A stretch of DNA of 57,622 bases from Herbaspirillum sp. LeCh32-8 (GTDB taxonomy: Bacteria > Pseudomonadota > Gammaproteobacteria > Burkholderiales > Burkholderiaceae_D). Positions 1 through 9,205 of the stretch are shown in pieces. The position numbers and the translations under genes were made by a program. The notes beneath the pieces are model-generated. The model ran no database searches. It had not been told where the DNA came from and was given only the letters and a program-made list of their open reading frames with translations. The DNA lies in NCBI RefSeq assembly GCF_017814915.1, contig NZ_JAGIPZ010000018.1, positions 1 to 57,622 on the forward strand. The letters are read 5' to 3'. Each line of letters opens with the position of its first letter. Within the stretch, counting starts at the first letter, position 1.

Positions 1-392
1 CTTCTGTGTGCAGCGGGTATGGAGACACTTTAGTTTTTTGTTGATCCACCAAGTATCGGGGGGATCCTGAGAACCTCTGCCATGGGCTCAGGGGATTCCC
101 TATTTCCCGGGAGGAACGATGGAGAGTGCTGTCGCGCGGATCGCAACGGCCATCCGGCCGTTATCGATGACGAGGCGCGTGGGGGAATATGGTGCCGGTA
201 TGTTTCCCGACCGCCGGCTCCGGTAGGTGTGTCCGATTATTCAGAAGCATCACTTCGGGCTGCGATGGTAGTGCCCGGGCGTGACAGGGCGATGACATCG
301 ATGCAAGGTCGGGACGAAAAAAACGCCGGCAGGCACCGGCGTCTTCATGCCTGCCGGACCTGGCCGGCGGGCAGAAATGGATCAGTAACGGA
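1..392. other. Window-edge region without a convincing gene
   Basis: One short rightward open frame crosses this stretch from 82. Its product is rich in Arg, Gly and Asp, has no recognisable motif and runs into the frmA terminator and the 3' end of frmA, so it was not called. The only clear element is the terminator hairpin at 316-342. The first 300 bases could be the intergenic region of a gene lying to the left of the window. Confidence 0.5.
316..342 (-). terminator. Rho-independent terminator of frmRA
   Basis: Read leftward, the stem ACGCCGG/CCGGCGT (336-342 with 323-329) has a 6-base loop and is followed by a run of eight T (complement of 316-323). It lies 50 bases past the frmA stop codon. 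Confidence 0.85.
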
Positions 393-1845
<1,453 letters not shown>

Positions 1846-1870
1846 CTGGGGACGATTCCATTGCGGGATG

Positions 1871-1893
1871 AATATACTGGTGGGGAGTATATT
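1871..1893. promoter_or_regulatory. Probable FrmR operator
   Basis: Perfect 8-base inverted repeat AATATACT-N7-AGTATATT with a G-rich centre (GGTGGGG), immediately upstream of frmR. AT-rich arms around a G/C tract match the architecture of FrmR/RcnR-type operators. The promoter of frmRA probably overlaps it. Confidence 0.8.
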
Positions 1894-2077
1894 CCCTAAG
1901 GCCATTTCGACGCAATGCCTTTGTTATCCGCGCGCTGTATCGGCAGCGTTGCGGGCATCCCAACTCATCCGCGCTGAATGAGCGATAACGTGCTGCACAA
2001 GCCGAACACGGCGCGCGATTCATGGGGGCATCAACGGCAGCAAGCCGGGCGCGTCGTGCGGCCGGACTTGAGGGGCG

Positions 2078-3028
2078 TCAGCGACGCGCTTCGATCTGTG
2101 TGATCGCCGCGTCCAGGCTGGCGACGTAGTCGGCCCGTGTCCTGGCGGCCAGCGCCGGCCATTGCTCACGCGGCGCGCCGGCATCGGCCGCACCGGTGCG
2201 GTAGTGATTGATCCAGCGGTAATCGTAGTTGCAGGGCGTGCGCTCATCCCATTGCACGGCGCGGCTGACGATCGTGCGCAGCTTGGCGAGGTCGTCGAAC
2301 TGCGCCCGCCGCAAGGCCAGCGGAATGACCTTCATCAGCTCGCCGACTTCCAGCGCGGCCGTGGCGTCGGCGCTGCGCAGTACATCGAAGTTGGCCCGCA
2401 GGCGCGCCGCGCTGAGCCAGAAGATGGCGTCGTCGGTGCGGCCTTGCAGGTAGAGCAGATTGGTCAGCGCAAACAGCACCGGCGGCGGATAGTTGCCGGG
2501 CTGACCTTCGATCTCCGCGACCAGCTGGTCGTTCTCGTGGCCGATGGTGGCGGCGAGCGTCGCTACGATGCGGGCGGTGTCGACGGCGGCGGAGGACTCT
2601 TGCCGCGGCGTCGCAGGAGCGGAGCTGCTTGGCGTCGGCGCCGCTTCGGCTGCCCTGGCGGGATCGAAAGATTCAGCAATCTTTGCGGATTCGGCGGCGG
2701 GCTCAACAGTTGCGGCGGGCGCGGCCGCCGGCTCCGTCGGACAAGGATAGGCTTCCCTGAACGCAGACAGCACGCTCTGCCCGCCCAGCACGCCCTCCAG
2801 CTCCGGATGCGCTTGCTTGTATTGCGCCAGCAGGTCGACATAGTCCTGCAACTGCTTGCCCGGCGGGATGCAGAAGGCCTTGCCGTCGTGGGCCCTGACG
2901 AAATTCCCGACCCAGCCAAGCTGCTGCCCGTCGCTCGCGGCGATCGCCGCCGGCGCGGCGAGCAGCGACGTCAGCGCAAGCGATGCCGTGACAGGCGCAA
3001 TGCGCCGCAAGGCGAAGAGATGTCGCAC
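2078..3028 (-). CDS. Secreted protein with Rap1a/Tai-like N-terminal domain and alanine-rich linker
   Basis: About 316 residues. A GTG start at 3028 follows a GGGGA motif by 7 bases and yields a good Sec signal peptide (arginine-rich start, Ala/Leu core, cleavage near AIA-AS). The open frame continues to a TTG at 3187, but that extension does not look like a leader. Residues about 35-90 carry a pattern (FCIP, a helix, HPELEG, FREAYPCP) typical of Rap1a/Tai immunity-like domains with two conserved cysteines. An Ala/Pro/Ser linker follows, then a helical C-terminal half with one tetratricopeptide-like stretch. No type VI effector gene is adjacent, so a toxin-immunity role is not supported here. 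Probably periplasmic; function unknown. Confidence 0.7.
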   Translation of the reverse strand: MRHLFALRRIAPVTASLALTSLLAAPAAIAASDGQQLGWVGNFVRAHDGKAFCIPPGKQLQDYVDLLAQYKQAHPELEGVLGGQSVLSAFREAYPCPTEPAAAPAATVEPAAESAKIAESFDPARAAEAAPTPSSSAPATPRQESSAAVDTARIVATLAATIGHENDQLVAEIEGQPGNYPPPVLFALTNLLYLQGRTDDAIFWLSAARLRANFDVLRSADATAALEVGELMKVIPLALRRAQFDDLAKLRTIVSRAVQWDERTPCNYDYRWINHYRTGAADAGAPREQWPALAARTRADYVASLDAAITQIEARR

Positions 3029-3230
3029 GATGCAGTCCCCGATATTGTTGGTCTGGCTGAACGGATGCGCCGCAGTTGACGGCGATCGAGCGCTGACTAT
3101 AGCAGAGCTTGCCGCGCCGGCGCTTGCCACCAAACGGCGCGTCGCACAATCGGAAAAATCCTGATGCATAAGGTTTGTCCGGGGCAATAAAATTCACTCA
3201 GGAAATTCAGGAAATCCCCGATGGTGCCGC

Positions 3231-3497
3231 ATGAAATCCTTGCAAACATTCTTGATCGCCGGCCTTGCAGCACTCACCCTCTGCGGTGTCTCGCAGCAGG
3301 CTGATGCGGCGGCCTCCTCCAAGAACCTGACCGTGTCAGCGGTCGTCACGACGGCCTGCCGCCTGACGCAAGACCACGACCATCCCTCGGTCGCCAACAG
3401 CATCTGCACCAACGGCGCCGATTTTTCCACCCAGGTGTTGGGCACCCAGATCGCCGTGATCCAGAGAGTCGATTCGGCGGCGGTGGTGATCTTCTGA
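3231..3497 (+). CDS. Small secreted protein, unknown
   Basis: 88 residues with a clear Sec signal peptide (MKSL, hydrophobic core, cleavage near ADA-AA at about 27). The mature part of about 60 residues contains two cysteines (ACRL and SICT) that could form a disulphide and ends in a hydrophobic strand (AVVIF). No family is recognised. It is divergent from the preceding secreted protein and has its own terminator 22 bases past the stop, so it is a single-gene unit. It could be a small pilin-like or spore-coat-U-like fragment, but it is too short to say. Confidence 0.65.
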   Translation: MKSLQTFLIAGLAALTLCGVSQQADAAASSKNLTVSAVVTTACRLTQDHDHPSVANSICTNGADFSTQVLGTQIAVIQRVDSAAVVIF

Positions 3498-3518
3498 TCC
3501 GCTTGTTCGCTCATCAAT

Positions 3519-3543
3519 AAGCCCGCGCACGCGGGCTTTTTTA
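3519..3543 (+). terminator. Rho-independent terminator
   Basis: Stem AAGCCCGC/GCGGGCTT with a 4-base loop GCAC followed by TTTTTTATT. It ends the small secreted-protein transcript. Confidence 0.88.
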
Positions 3544-3810
3544 TTGCGCGCCCGTTTGCTCGGGAATATCCCGATGGGCCGGCCTCAGCGCATGCCTTAG
3601 GATCCGTACCGGTGATGGATCCGGCGCAGCATGCCGATCGTCCGCGCGGGCGATCGCATGTGGCCCACGCTCTTCACTTCCCCTTGATCCGAATTGCGTG
3701 CCGGCGGCGTCACCGCTCTGGCGCGGCTCGTTTGCGGCTCGCTGCGCGCGCCTGGAACATGTCGTTCGGCCAAGTGTTCATCCACAACAGTTCGCAGCAC
3801 GAGAAGCGCC

Positions 3811-4713
3811 ATGCACCCGAAGTCCCCATTGAAGATCGCCGTTCCCATACTTGCCAGGTTACTGATCGCCACCTGCGCGGCCGGCGCGCTCGCCGGTGCG
3901 GCACAGGCGCGCACCATCGTCTTCGTGGGCAACAGTTATACCTACGGACAGAATGCCTCGGTGCGCTATTACAAGACCGACACCGTGACCGACCTGAACG
4001 GCCCCGGCGCGACGGGTCGCACGACCGGCGGCGTGCCGGCCATCTTTAAGGCGTTCACGGTGCAGGCGGGGCTTGATTACGCGGTCTCGGTCGAAACGGT
4101 GGGCGGCAGCGGCCTGGATTATCACTATGCAGAGAAACGGCATGCGCTGGATCAGCACTGGGATGTCGTGGCGCTGCAGGGGCTCTCCACGCTCGAAGGA
4201 AAACTCCCCGGCAATGCAGAGCTGCTGACATCTTCCAGCAAGCAGCTGGTGGACATGTTTCGCGCCAGGAACCCGCAAGGGGAAGTCTGGATGACTGCCG
4301 TGTGGAGTCGTCCCGACAAGATCTATCCGGAAGATGCGCCATGGTACGGCACGCCGATCGACAAGATGGGCGCCGACATTTCGCTCGCCTACAACGCCGC
4401 CGCCAAGCATGCCAACGCCAGCGGCGTGGTGGAGATCGGGCTGGCGTGGAACCGCGCCATCGCCACCAAGGTCGCGGGCGGCAATCCGTATCTGGGCATG
4501 CCGTCCTCGCAGATCAACCTCTGGTCCTGGGACAACTTTCATCCGAGCGACTACGGCTACTATCTGGAAGCCCTGATGCTGTTCGGGAAAATCACCGGGA
4601 CCGATCCACTCTCGTTGGGTGAAAACGAGAGCGTCGCCGAGGATCTGGGTTTCTCAAAGAACCAGGCAGTCGCCTTGCAGAAGATCGCTCACGATCAGTT
4701 GTTTGGGAAATAA
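3811..4713 (+). CDS. Exported SGNH/GDSL-like hydrolase family protein
   Basis: 300 residues starting at the ATG 3811, which gives a signal peptide (MHPKSPLK, hydrophobic stretch, cleavage near AQA-RT at about 34). The open frame extends upstream to 3694 without leader character. Right after cleavage comes TIVFVGNSYTYG, the block I nucleophile motif of SGNH hydrolases (Ser of GNSYT). A Gly-rich block (VGGSG) follows, and near the C-terminus DNFHPSDYG, which supplies the His of the catalytic pair. The middle Asn block is not obvious. Likely a periplasmic esterase or acetyl-hydrolase; substrate unknown. It stands alone, with no operon partners. Confidence 0.75.
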   Translation: MHPKSPLKIAVPILARLLIATCAAGALAGAAQARTIVFVGNSYTYGQNASVRYYKTDTVTDLNGPGATGRTTGGVPAIFKAFTVQAGLDYAVSVETVGGSGLDYHYAEKRHALDQHWDVVALQGLSTLEGKLPGNAELLTSSSKQLVDMFRARNPQGEVWMTAVWSRPDKIYPEDAPWYGTPIDKMGADISLAYNAAAKHANASGVVEIGLAWNRAIATKVAGGNPYLGMPSSQINLWSWDNFHPSDYGYYLEALMLFGKITGTDPLSLGENESVAEDLGFSKNQAVALQKIAHDQLFGK

Positions 4714-4813
4714 GGCATGCGCGCAAAGGGCCGTGTCGCAGGTCCCGGTGTGGTGCGGCGGCCGGCGGCCACGGGGATCCGGGTCGAGTGGCGCCGGTAC
4801 ACAAAAAGAGGGA

Positions 4814-5173
4814 TCAAAGAATGACGAAGGCGTCGCGCGCTACCGCCTCGCGATGCGGCGAGTTGATCAGCTGAGATTTGTCGCGCACCGTCGCGGCTGC
4901 TCGGGACGCGGTTTCGCTGATGACGCGATAGCACAGCGTCTTCAGGCCGCAGTAGCGTTTCAGGAAGACCCGGGCATCCGCGATGCGTTGGCGGAGCAGA
5001 AATACGGTTTCCGTGCCATCCTTCTCGGCCGTCAGAAATTCGTAGGCGACTTCAGGATGAAGGAATTGCGTTACCTCGAGCAGGACTTTCTCCAGGTTCG
5101 GGGATTCATCGATGAAGTCGAATATGTAGGGATGATCTTCACATTCGAGTTGGTAGGTGACGAGGCAGCGCAC
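4814..5173 (-). CDS. Hypothetical protein
   Basis: 119 residues with balanced composition (MRCLVTYQLECEDHPYIFDF at the start, then an acidic/hydrophobic alternation), no signal peptide and no membrane segment. The start is a GTG at 5173 with no good ribosome site; a nearby upstream ATG is out of frame. No family recognised. The opposite strand is also open here, but its product has the Arg-rich composition of an antisense shadow. Moderate confidence that this is a real gene. Confidence 0.5.
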   Translation of the reverse strand: MRCLVTYQLECEDHPYIFDFIDESPNLEKVLLEVTQFLHPEVAYEFLTAEKDGTETVFLLRQRIADARVFLKRYCGLKTLCYRVISETASRAAATVRDKSQLINSPHREAVARDAFVIL

Positions 5174-5512
5174 GTGAGACTTTCATGACGTTGGGATCCT
5201 GAACACACGCCGCAAGCGAATGGTTCAGCTCGACCGTCATGCTCCCTCCTTACATGCCGTCCGGCAATCGGGAAAATCCTGACCTGCCCTCGCTCCGCAT
5301 CGGGTCATTCACCATCCGGGAGGACCTGGCCGCATCAGCGCAAGGCCCGGATAGCCGCCTCGACAATCCGGAGCGTTGCCCTCTCGGCTTGCATCGGAGG
5401 CAGGCATCTTCCTACAGCGGCTCACGCGATCTGCCGATGTCCGGCGAAGAGGCGCCGCGGCATCATCCTTGGACGAGCGGCCATCCGGGCGGCTCGGTTT
5501 GAGGAGTCATCC
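5174..5512. other. Intergenic region, no supported gene
   Basis: About 340 bases between the leftward hypothetical gene and the rightward SemiSWEET gene. A short rightward frame from 5239 encodes a Pro/Ser/Arg-rich peptide without motif and was rejected. No strong hairpin or repeat was noticed. It presumably contains the two divergent promoters. Confidence 0.45.
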
Positions 5513-5794
5513 ATGTCCGACACTTTGACCAACCTGATCGGCTGGTGCGCCACGCTGATCCTCTTGTTGACCGTGTCTTCACAAGTCTACGAACAATGGC
5601 GAACACGCTCGGTGCGCGGCGTTTCGCACTGGCTGTTTGTCGGGCAGCTGGCGGCCTCGACCGGCTTCGTCATCTACTCCGTGCTGCAGGGGGACTGGGT
5701 CTTCGTGGCATCCAACGTCATGCTGCTGATCACCGCGCTGGTGGGACAGGTGCTGTTCCTGCGGAACCGGCGTCGAGATGGTGAGAAGGGATGA
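5513..5794 (+). CDS. SemiSWEET / PQ-loop family membrane protein
   Basis: 93 residues forming three membrane segments (about 8-26, 42-60 and 66-84), the size and layout of bacterial SemiSWEET sugar transporters, which work as dimers. The first helix leads into SSQVYEQWRTRSVRGVS, matching the PQ-loop pattern in which a Gln near the end of helix 1 is followed by a basic loop. A ribosome site (GAGGAG) precedes the ATG. Inner membrane; probably facilitated transport of a small sugar or related solute. The substrate cannot be deduced. It is convergent with the leftward glycosyltransferase operon, 40 bases apart. Confidence 0.82.
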   Translation: MSDTLTNLIGWCATLILLLTVSSQVYEQWRTRSVRGVSHWLFVGQLAASTGFVIYSVLQGDWVFVASNVMLLITALVGQVLFLRNRRRDGEKG

Positions 5795-5834
5795 GGGAGC
5801 GCTGCGCGGTGTTGTGCGGCCAACTCTCCTGACG

Positions 5835-6509
5835 TCAAGCGCCCGGCGGCAGGATCGCGGGCTGCGCCCAGCTGCGCAAGGTGTCGCCGAAGCCGCCGCG
5901 CGACTTGCTGGCCAGGCGTGCACTGGTGGTCACGCGCGGCGCCGCGCTCCAGGCAATGGTGGCATCGGTGGCTTGCAGCGCACGCACAAGATCGACATCT
6001 TCGTGACAAGCGAGCGGCTTGAACCCGCCGCAGCGCAGATAGGCCTCGGCTGAGATGCCGAAGTTGGCGCCATGAATATGGCCGTGGCCGTCGCGGTCGC
6101 AATATTCAGAGCGGAATTTCTCCCATACATGTCGAGGATGTTCGCGCCAGTCCGTCACGTCAACCGTGCCGCAGACAACATCGGCGCGCACGCCCAGTTG
6201 AGCCGCTAGCCAATCGGGGGCAACCAGCGTATCCGCATCGGTGAACGCCAGCCAGCGCGCTCCGGCTGCCAGCATGCGTTGCGCCCCATGCGCGCGCGCA
6301 TGGCCGACATTCATGGCGTCCACCTGCGCGGTGTCCACGCGATGGCGCCCGGCAATGGCGGCTGAATCGTCCGTGCAGGCGTCGAGCACCACCATGATGC
6401 GGACCGGTTCGGCAAGCAGCGCCGGATGAGTCGCCGCCGTGCGTGCGGCAGTGAGGCAGCTGTCCAGCAGTGCTTCTTCATTGTGGGCGGGGATGACGAT
6501 GCCGATCAT
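5835..6509 (-). CDS. Family-2 glycosyltransferase
   Basis: 224 residues. The N-terminus MIGIVIPAHNEEALL is the classical GT-A nucleotide-sugar fold start; the DxD metal-binding motif lies in TDADT (D91, D93); a later acidic motif HEDVDL (E170, D171, D173) fits the catalytic base region. No membrane segment, so cytosolic or peripheral. The ATG at 6509 overlaps the stop of the upstream methyltransferase gene by four bases (ATGA), which fixes the start and shows translational coupling; ten more upstream codons are open. Last gene of a four-gene operon with an acyl-CoA dehydrogenase-like, a PIG-L deacetylase and a NodS-like gene. Donor and acceptor unknown. Confidence 0.88.
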   Translation of the reverse strand: MIGIVIPAHNEEALLDSCLTAARTAATHPALLAEPVRIMVVLDACTDDSAAIAGRHRVDTAQVDAMNVGHARAHGAQRMLAAGARWLAFTDADTLVAPDWLAAQLGVRADVVCGTVDVTDWREHPRHVWEKFRSEYCDRDGHGHIHGANFGISAEAYLRCGGFKPLACHEDVDLVRALQATDATIAWSAAPRVTTSARLASKSRGGFGDTLRSWAQPAILPPGA

Positions 6510-7108
6510 GATGCGTTTTCCCCGCTTCGTCTTTGCCACAGGTCGAGTCGGAATTCTTCATCTTCGTACCACGCGCTGCCTTGCAGTGCGTCGTGTTCTG
6601 CGAACAAAGCATGGACGGTGGCGGTGGGCTGCTGCCTGTCGTCAAAGGGGCGTTTCCAGTGGCAGGCCAGCAGGTGGCCCGCGGGAAGGAGGCTGGCGAC
6701 GCACAGCGAGACGGTTGCGCGCAACTGTTCGTCGTCCAGGTAATAGCCGAGTTCAGACAGTACGATGAGATCGAATGCCGCGCCCCCGCTGGCCGGCCAT
6801 TGTTCCGGCAGGCTTTCCCGGGAGACCTGTACATGACGGTGTGCGTTGACGCGCTCACGCGTCAGGCGCACAGCCTCGTCGCAGAAATCCGAGGCCAGCA
6901 GGCGATCGCAGCGCGCGGCCAGCGCGACGGTGAGCGCACCATTGCCGCAACCGGGTTCATAGACGCTGGAAAAGCGCGGCTTGGGCAGTGCCGCAAGCAG
7001 GATCGCCCGCTTGCGTTGTTCGTACCAGCTGTCGATTGTGTGCCAGGGATCAGCACTTCCGGCATACAAGGAGCGGAAGTGCTCGGCGGTCGTCGCAAGT
7101 GCAGTCAT
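6506..7108 (-). CDS. NodS-like SAM-dependent methyltransferase
   Basis: 200 residues. The N-terminal pattern (HFRSLYAGSADPWH, then WYEQRKRAILLAALP) is typical of the NodS family, which N-methylates the deacetylated glucosamine of rhizobial Nod factors. Motif I for S-adenosylmethionine is EPGCGNG at 51-57; an acidic residue ends strand 2 (ASDF) and LSELGYYL is the motif IV region. Cytosolic. Both ends overlap neighbours by four bases (ATGA at each junction), so it is translationally coupled to the PIG-L and glycosyltransferase genes. Related members exist outside rhizobia and their substrates are mostly unknown, so N-methylation of an amino sugar is an inference. Confidence 0.87.
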   Translation of the reverse strand: MTALATTAEHFRSLYAGSADPWHTIDSWYEQRKRAILLAALPKPRFSSVYEPGCGNGALTVALAARCDRLLASDFCDEAVRLTRERVNAHRHVQVSRESLPEQWPASGGAAFDLIVLSELGYYLDDEQLRATVSLCVASLLPAGHLLACHWKRPFDDRQQPTATVHALFAEHDALQGSAWYEDEEFRLDLWQRRSGENAS

Positions 7109-7881
7109 AGGAAGAACACCTCGAATGGGCGGACAAAGTGCGCCAGAACGTGGGCCGGCAGAACCGGCATGCGGCCCTCATCCTGGCCGATCTGGCTTCG
7201 GTAGCATTGCAGCGCCAGGCGCTTGTTCTGCTCTGCGGCCGGCGTCAAATGCAGACGCCTGGCACGCCCCCAGGGAAGGCGCGCATCGTCGGGGCGCGCC
7301 CAGTGCCAGGTCCAGATGGGCACCTCGACAAGCTTGCAGCCGATGTCTTGTTCCATCCGGGCCGCCGCCTGACCGACGGCTTCGTGGTCAGGATGGCCGT
7401 CAAGCCGCCAAGGGGCGAACAGGATGTCGGTCGGTTGCAAATAGGCATGCAACCACTTCAGGAGCTCGGGCAGATGCGCCGTCACCGCGCCGTCGCGGAT
7501 GCGCACGCGCCGGATCGCTGCGTCATGAAGGCCCAGACGGCGCAACGCGGCGAGGCTTTCGCCGGCACGCAGTTCAGGCAGTTTGGCATGCAGTTGTGAT
7601 TGCGGTGGATGGCTGCCTTCGCCGTCGCTGACCGCCACCACGGAGACCTGCCGGCCCAGGGTGGTCAGCATGCCGATCAGGCCGCCGCAGCCCAATGCCT
7701 CATCGTCGGGATGGGGCGCCAGGATGACGGCGCGGGATCGCGCGGGCACCAGCGCGCAGAGCTCGACTTGCGGCAGCGTGGCGAGCTTGTCACAGGCTTG
7801 CCAGGCATGTTCCGGCGTCCCGGCGTCAATGTCGATGTGGCGCGAGCGGGCGTCGACGGCATCGGCAGTCAGAGTTGCCAT
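7105..7881 (-). CDS. PIG-L family deacetylase
   Basis: 258 residues. The zinc-binding motif APHPDDE (55-61: H57, D59, D60) and the second ligand region DGHPDH (161-166) are both intact, as in GlcNAc-PI, MshB and BshB type N-acetyl-sugar deacetylases. An N-terminal extension of about 50 residues precedes the domain. No signal peptide, so cytosolic. The gene starts inside the end of the acyl-CoA dehydrogenase-like gene (13-base overlap) and ends inside the start of the methyltransferase gene. Reaction inferred: removal of an N-acetyl group from a sugar-containing intermediate made within the same pathway. Confidence 0.9.
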   Translation of the reverse strand: MATLTADAVDARSRHIDIDAGTPEHAWQACDKLATLPQVELCALVPARSRAVILAPHPDDEALGCGGLIGMLTTLGRQVSVVAVSDGEGSHPPQSQLHAKLPELRAGESLAALRRLGLHDAAIRRVRIRDGAVTAHLPELLKWLHAYLQPTDILFAPWRLDGHPDHEAVGQAAARMEQDIGCKLVEVPIWTWHWARPDDARLPWGRARRLHLTPAAEQNKRLALQCYRSQIGQDEGRMPVLPAHVLAHFVRPFEVFFL

Positions 7882-8915
7882 GGCGACTCCTCGCTTTCCA
7901 TGGATAGGGCGCCGAGTTGCGCCAGGTCCCGCTCAGCATGGCTTTGACGCAGGAACACGGGAAGGTCGGCCAGGATGCGCGCGCTGTGCCGATCCAGGCA
8001 ATACGGCGCAGGCCCCAAGGCGCGGCCGACATGGGCAAGCACCGCCTGAGCGGCGACCTCTGCCTGCAAACGGCTGGAGAGCGCGAGCCGGGCAGTGATG
8101 GTGGCAGGATGGGTATCAATAAAGCGCGCCGCTTCGCGCAGCTGGTTCAGCGCGCCGCTCAACTGGCAGTCGATCTCGCCCAGATGGGCCAACCCATGCG
8201 GGTCATTCCTGTTGTGCAAGGCTTGGCGTAACTTTTCCGCCAACGCGGCGGCGGCGCCAAACCATCCGGCGGCGATGCCGATGGCGCCATGCCAGAATCC
8301 AGGTCGCTCCAGGTAGAAACCCGGCGCGCCGACCGGCGTCGCATGCACGCCGGTGAAGCGGAGGGTGGCGGTGCGTGTGGCGGCCATGCCAATCGCCTTC
8401 CATGCATCGTCTTCCACCACGATGCCGTCTTGCCCGAGATCCACCGCGGCCAGGCAGGATCGCCTCTGTTCGTCGCGATAACTGATCAGGGCATGCGTGG
8501 CGAACCTCGCACCGGAACACCAGCGCTTTTCTCCGTCGAGCGCCAATGCGCCTTCGGCCGCGAGACGGCGCGCACGCAGCACCGCGCCCGGCGGTTCTGC
8601 GCACCACACGCCCCACACCGATAGCGGCGGGATGTCCGTGACGCCGGCTTCGCCCAGGATGGCCAGTGCATCGGTATGGGCTTCATACAGTTTCAGCAAG
8701 CTCAGGTCGTGCGCGGCGACGGCCGCCAGCACCCGCCAACGCTCCAATGTGGCGCCGCCGCCAGGCAGGGGAAGGTTGTCAAGACGGTTGTCGACGATCT
8801 CGCACAACAGATCACCGACCAGTGACGGCAGTGCCTCCTGAGGACACTGGTCGATGCGTCCGGCGATCAGTTCGTTGAGCGCGCAAGCGATGGTGGAGGC
8901 GTCGGTAGTGGCCAT
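7869..8915 (-). CDS. Acyl-CoA dehydrogenase-like flavoprotein
   Basis: 348 residues from the ATG at 8915; the frame is open to 9092 but that extension lacks coding character. The protein shows a degenerate acyl-CoA dehydrogenase layout: an N-terminal helical domain, a middle beta region with GEKRWCSGARFATHALIS (the flavin-contact strand usually seen as G.K.WITNG), then a helical C-terminal domain with RLQAEVAAQAVLAHVG. It is somewhat shorter than the roughly 380-residue standard. First gene of the operon with PIG-L, NodS-like and glycosyltransferase genes; it overlaps PIG-L by 13 bases. It may desaturate a carrier- or CoA-bound acyl group, or act as a flavin oxidase on an amine; the sequence does not decide. 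Confidence 0.82.
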   Translation of the reverse strand: MATTDASTIACALNELIAGRIDQCPQEALPSLVGDLLCEIVDNRLDNLPLPGGGATLERWRVLAAVAAHDLSLLKLYEAHTDALAILGEAGVTDIPPLSVWGVWCAEPPGAVLRARRLAAEGALALDGEKRWCSGARFATHALISYRDEQRRSCLAAVDLGQDGIVVEDDAWKAIGMAATRTATLRFTGVHATPVGAPGFYLERPGFWHGAIGIAAGWFGAAAALAEKLRQALHNRNDPHGLAHLGEIDCQLSGALNQLREAARFIDTHPATITARLALSSRLQAEVAAQAVLAHVGRALGPAPYCLDRHSARILADLPVFLRQSHAERDLAQLGALSMESEESPWQL

Positions 8916-9205
8916 GGATTTCTGATTGCCGAAAGAGGATGGGACAAGACTGAACCAGGTTGCAGTATCGCCAAAGCCTGCTTGCCTGCATGTCGGCAGA
9001 CGGCGCGCAACACCGTAGGAATACCGCCTGATTTCAAGGAGGAGGGTTCCACCGCCGGCGACCGGCGGCCGCCAGAAACAACTCATCTTCATTGAATTGC
9101 CATGGGCATTGAGGGCATTCGCTGGCGCAATTCAGGCCGATTTCCGACATACCTCTGTCGCGCCGCTGCTTACCATGCATTGTCAGCCACGCAGGGAGAT
9201 CGACC

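Noticed and set aside
4619..5188. A 189-codon rightward frame opposite the hypothetical protein at 4814-5173
   Set aside because: Begins inside the SGNH-like gene and has an Arg-rich shadow composition; the leftward frame reads more like a protein, though only moderately.
7105..7881. Possible mycothiol or bacillithiol synthesis role for the PIG-L gene
   Set aside because: No MshA, MshC, BshA or BshC homologue is adjacent, and the operon partners do not fit those pathways.
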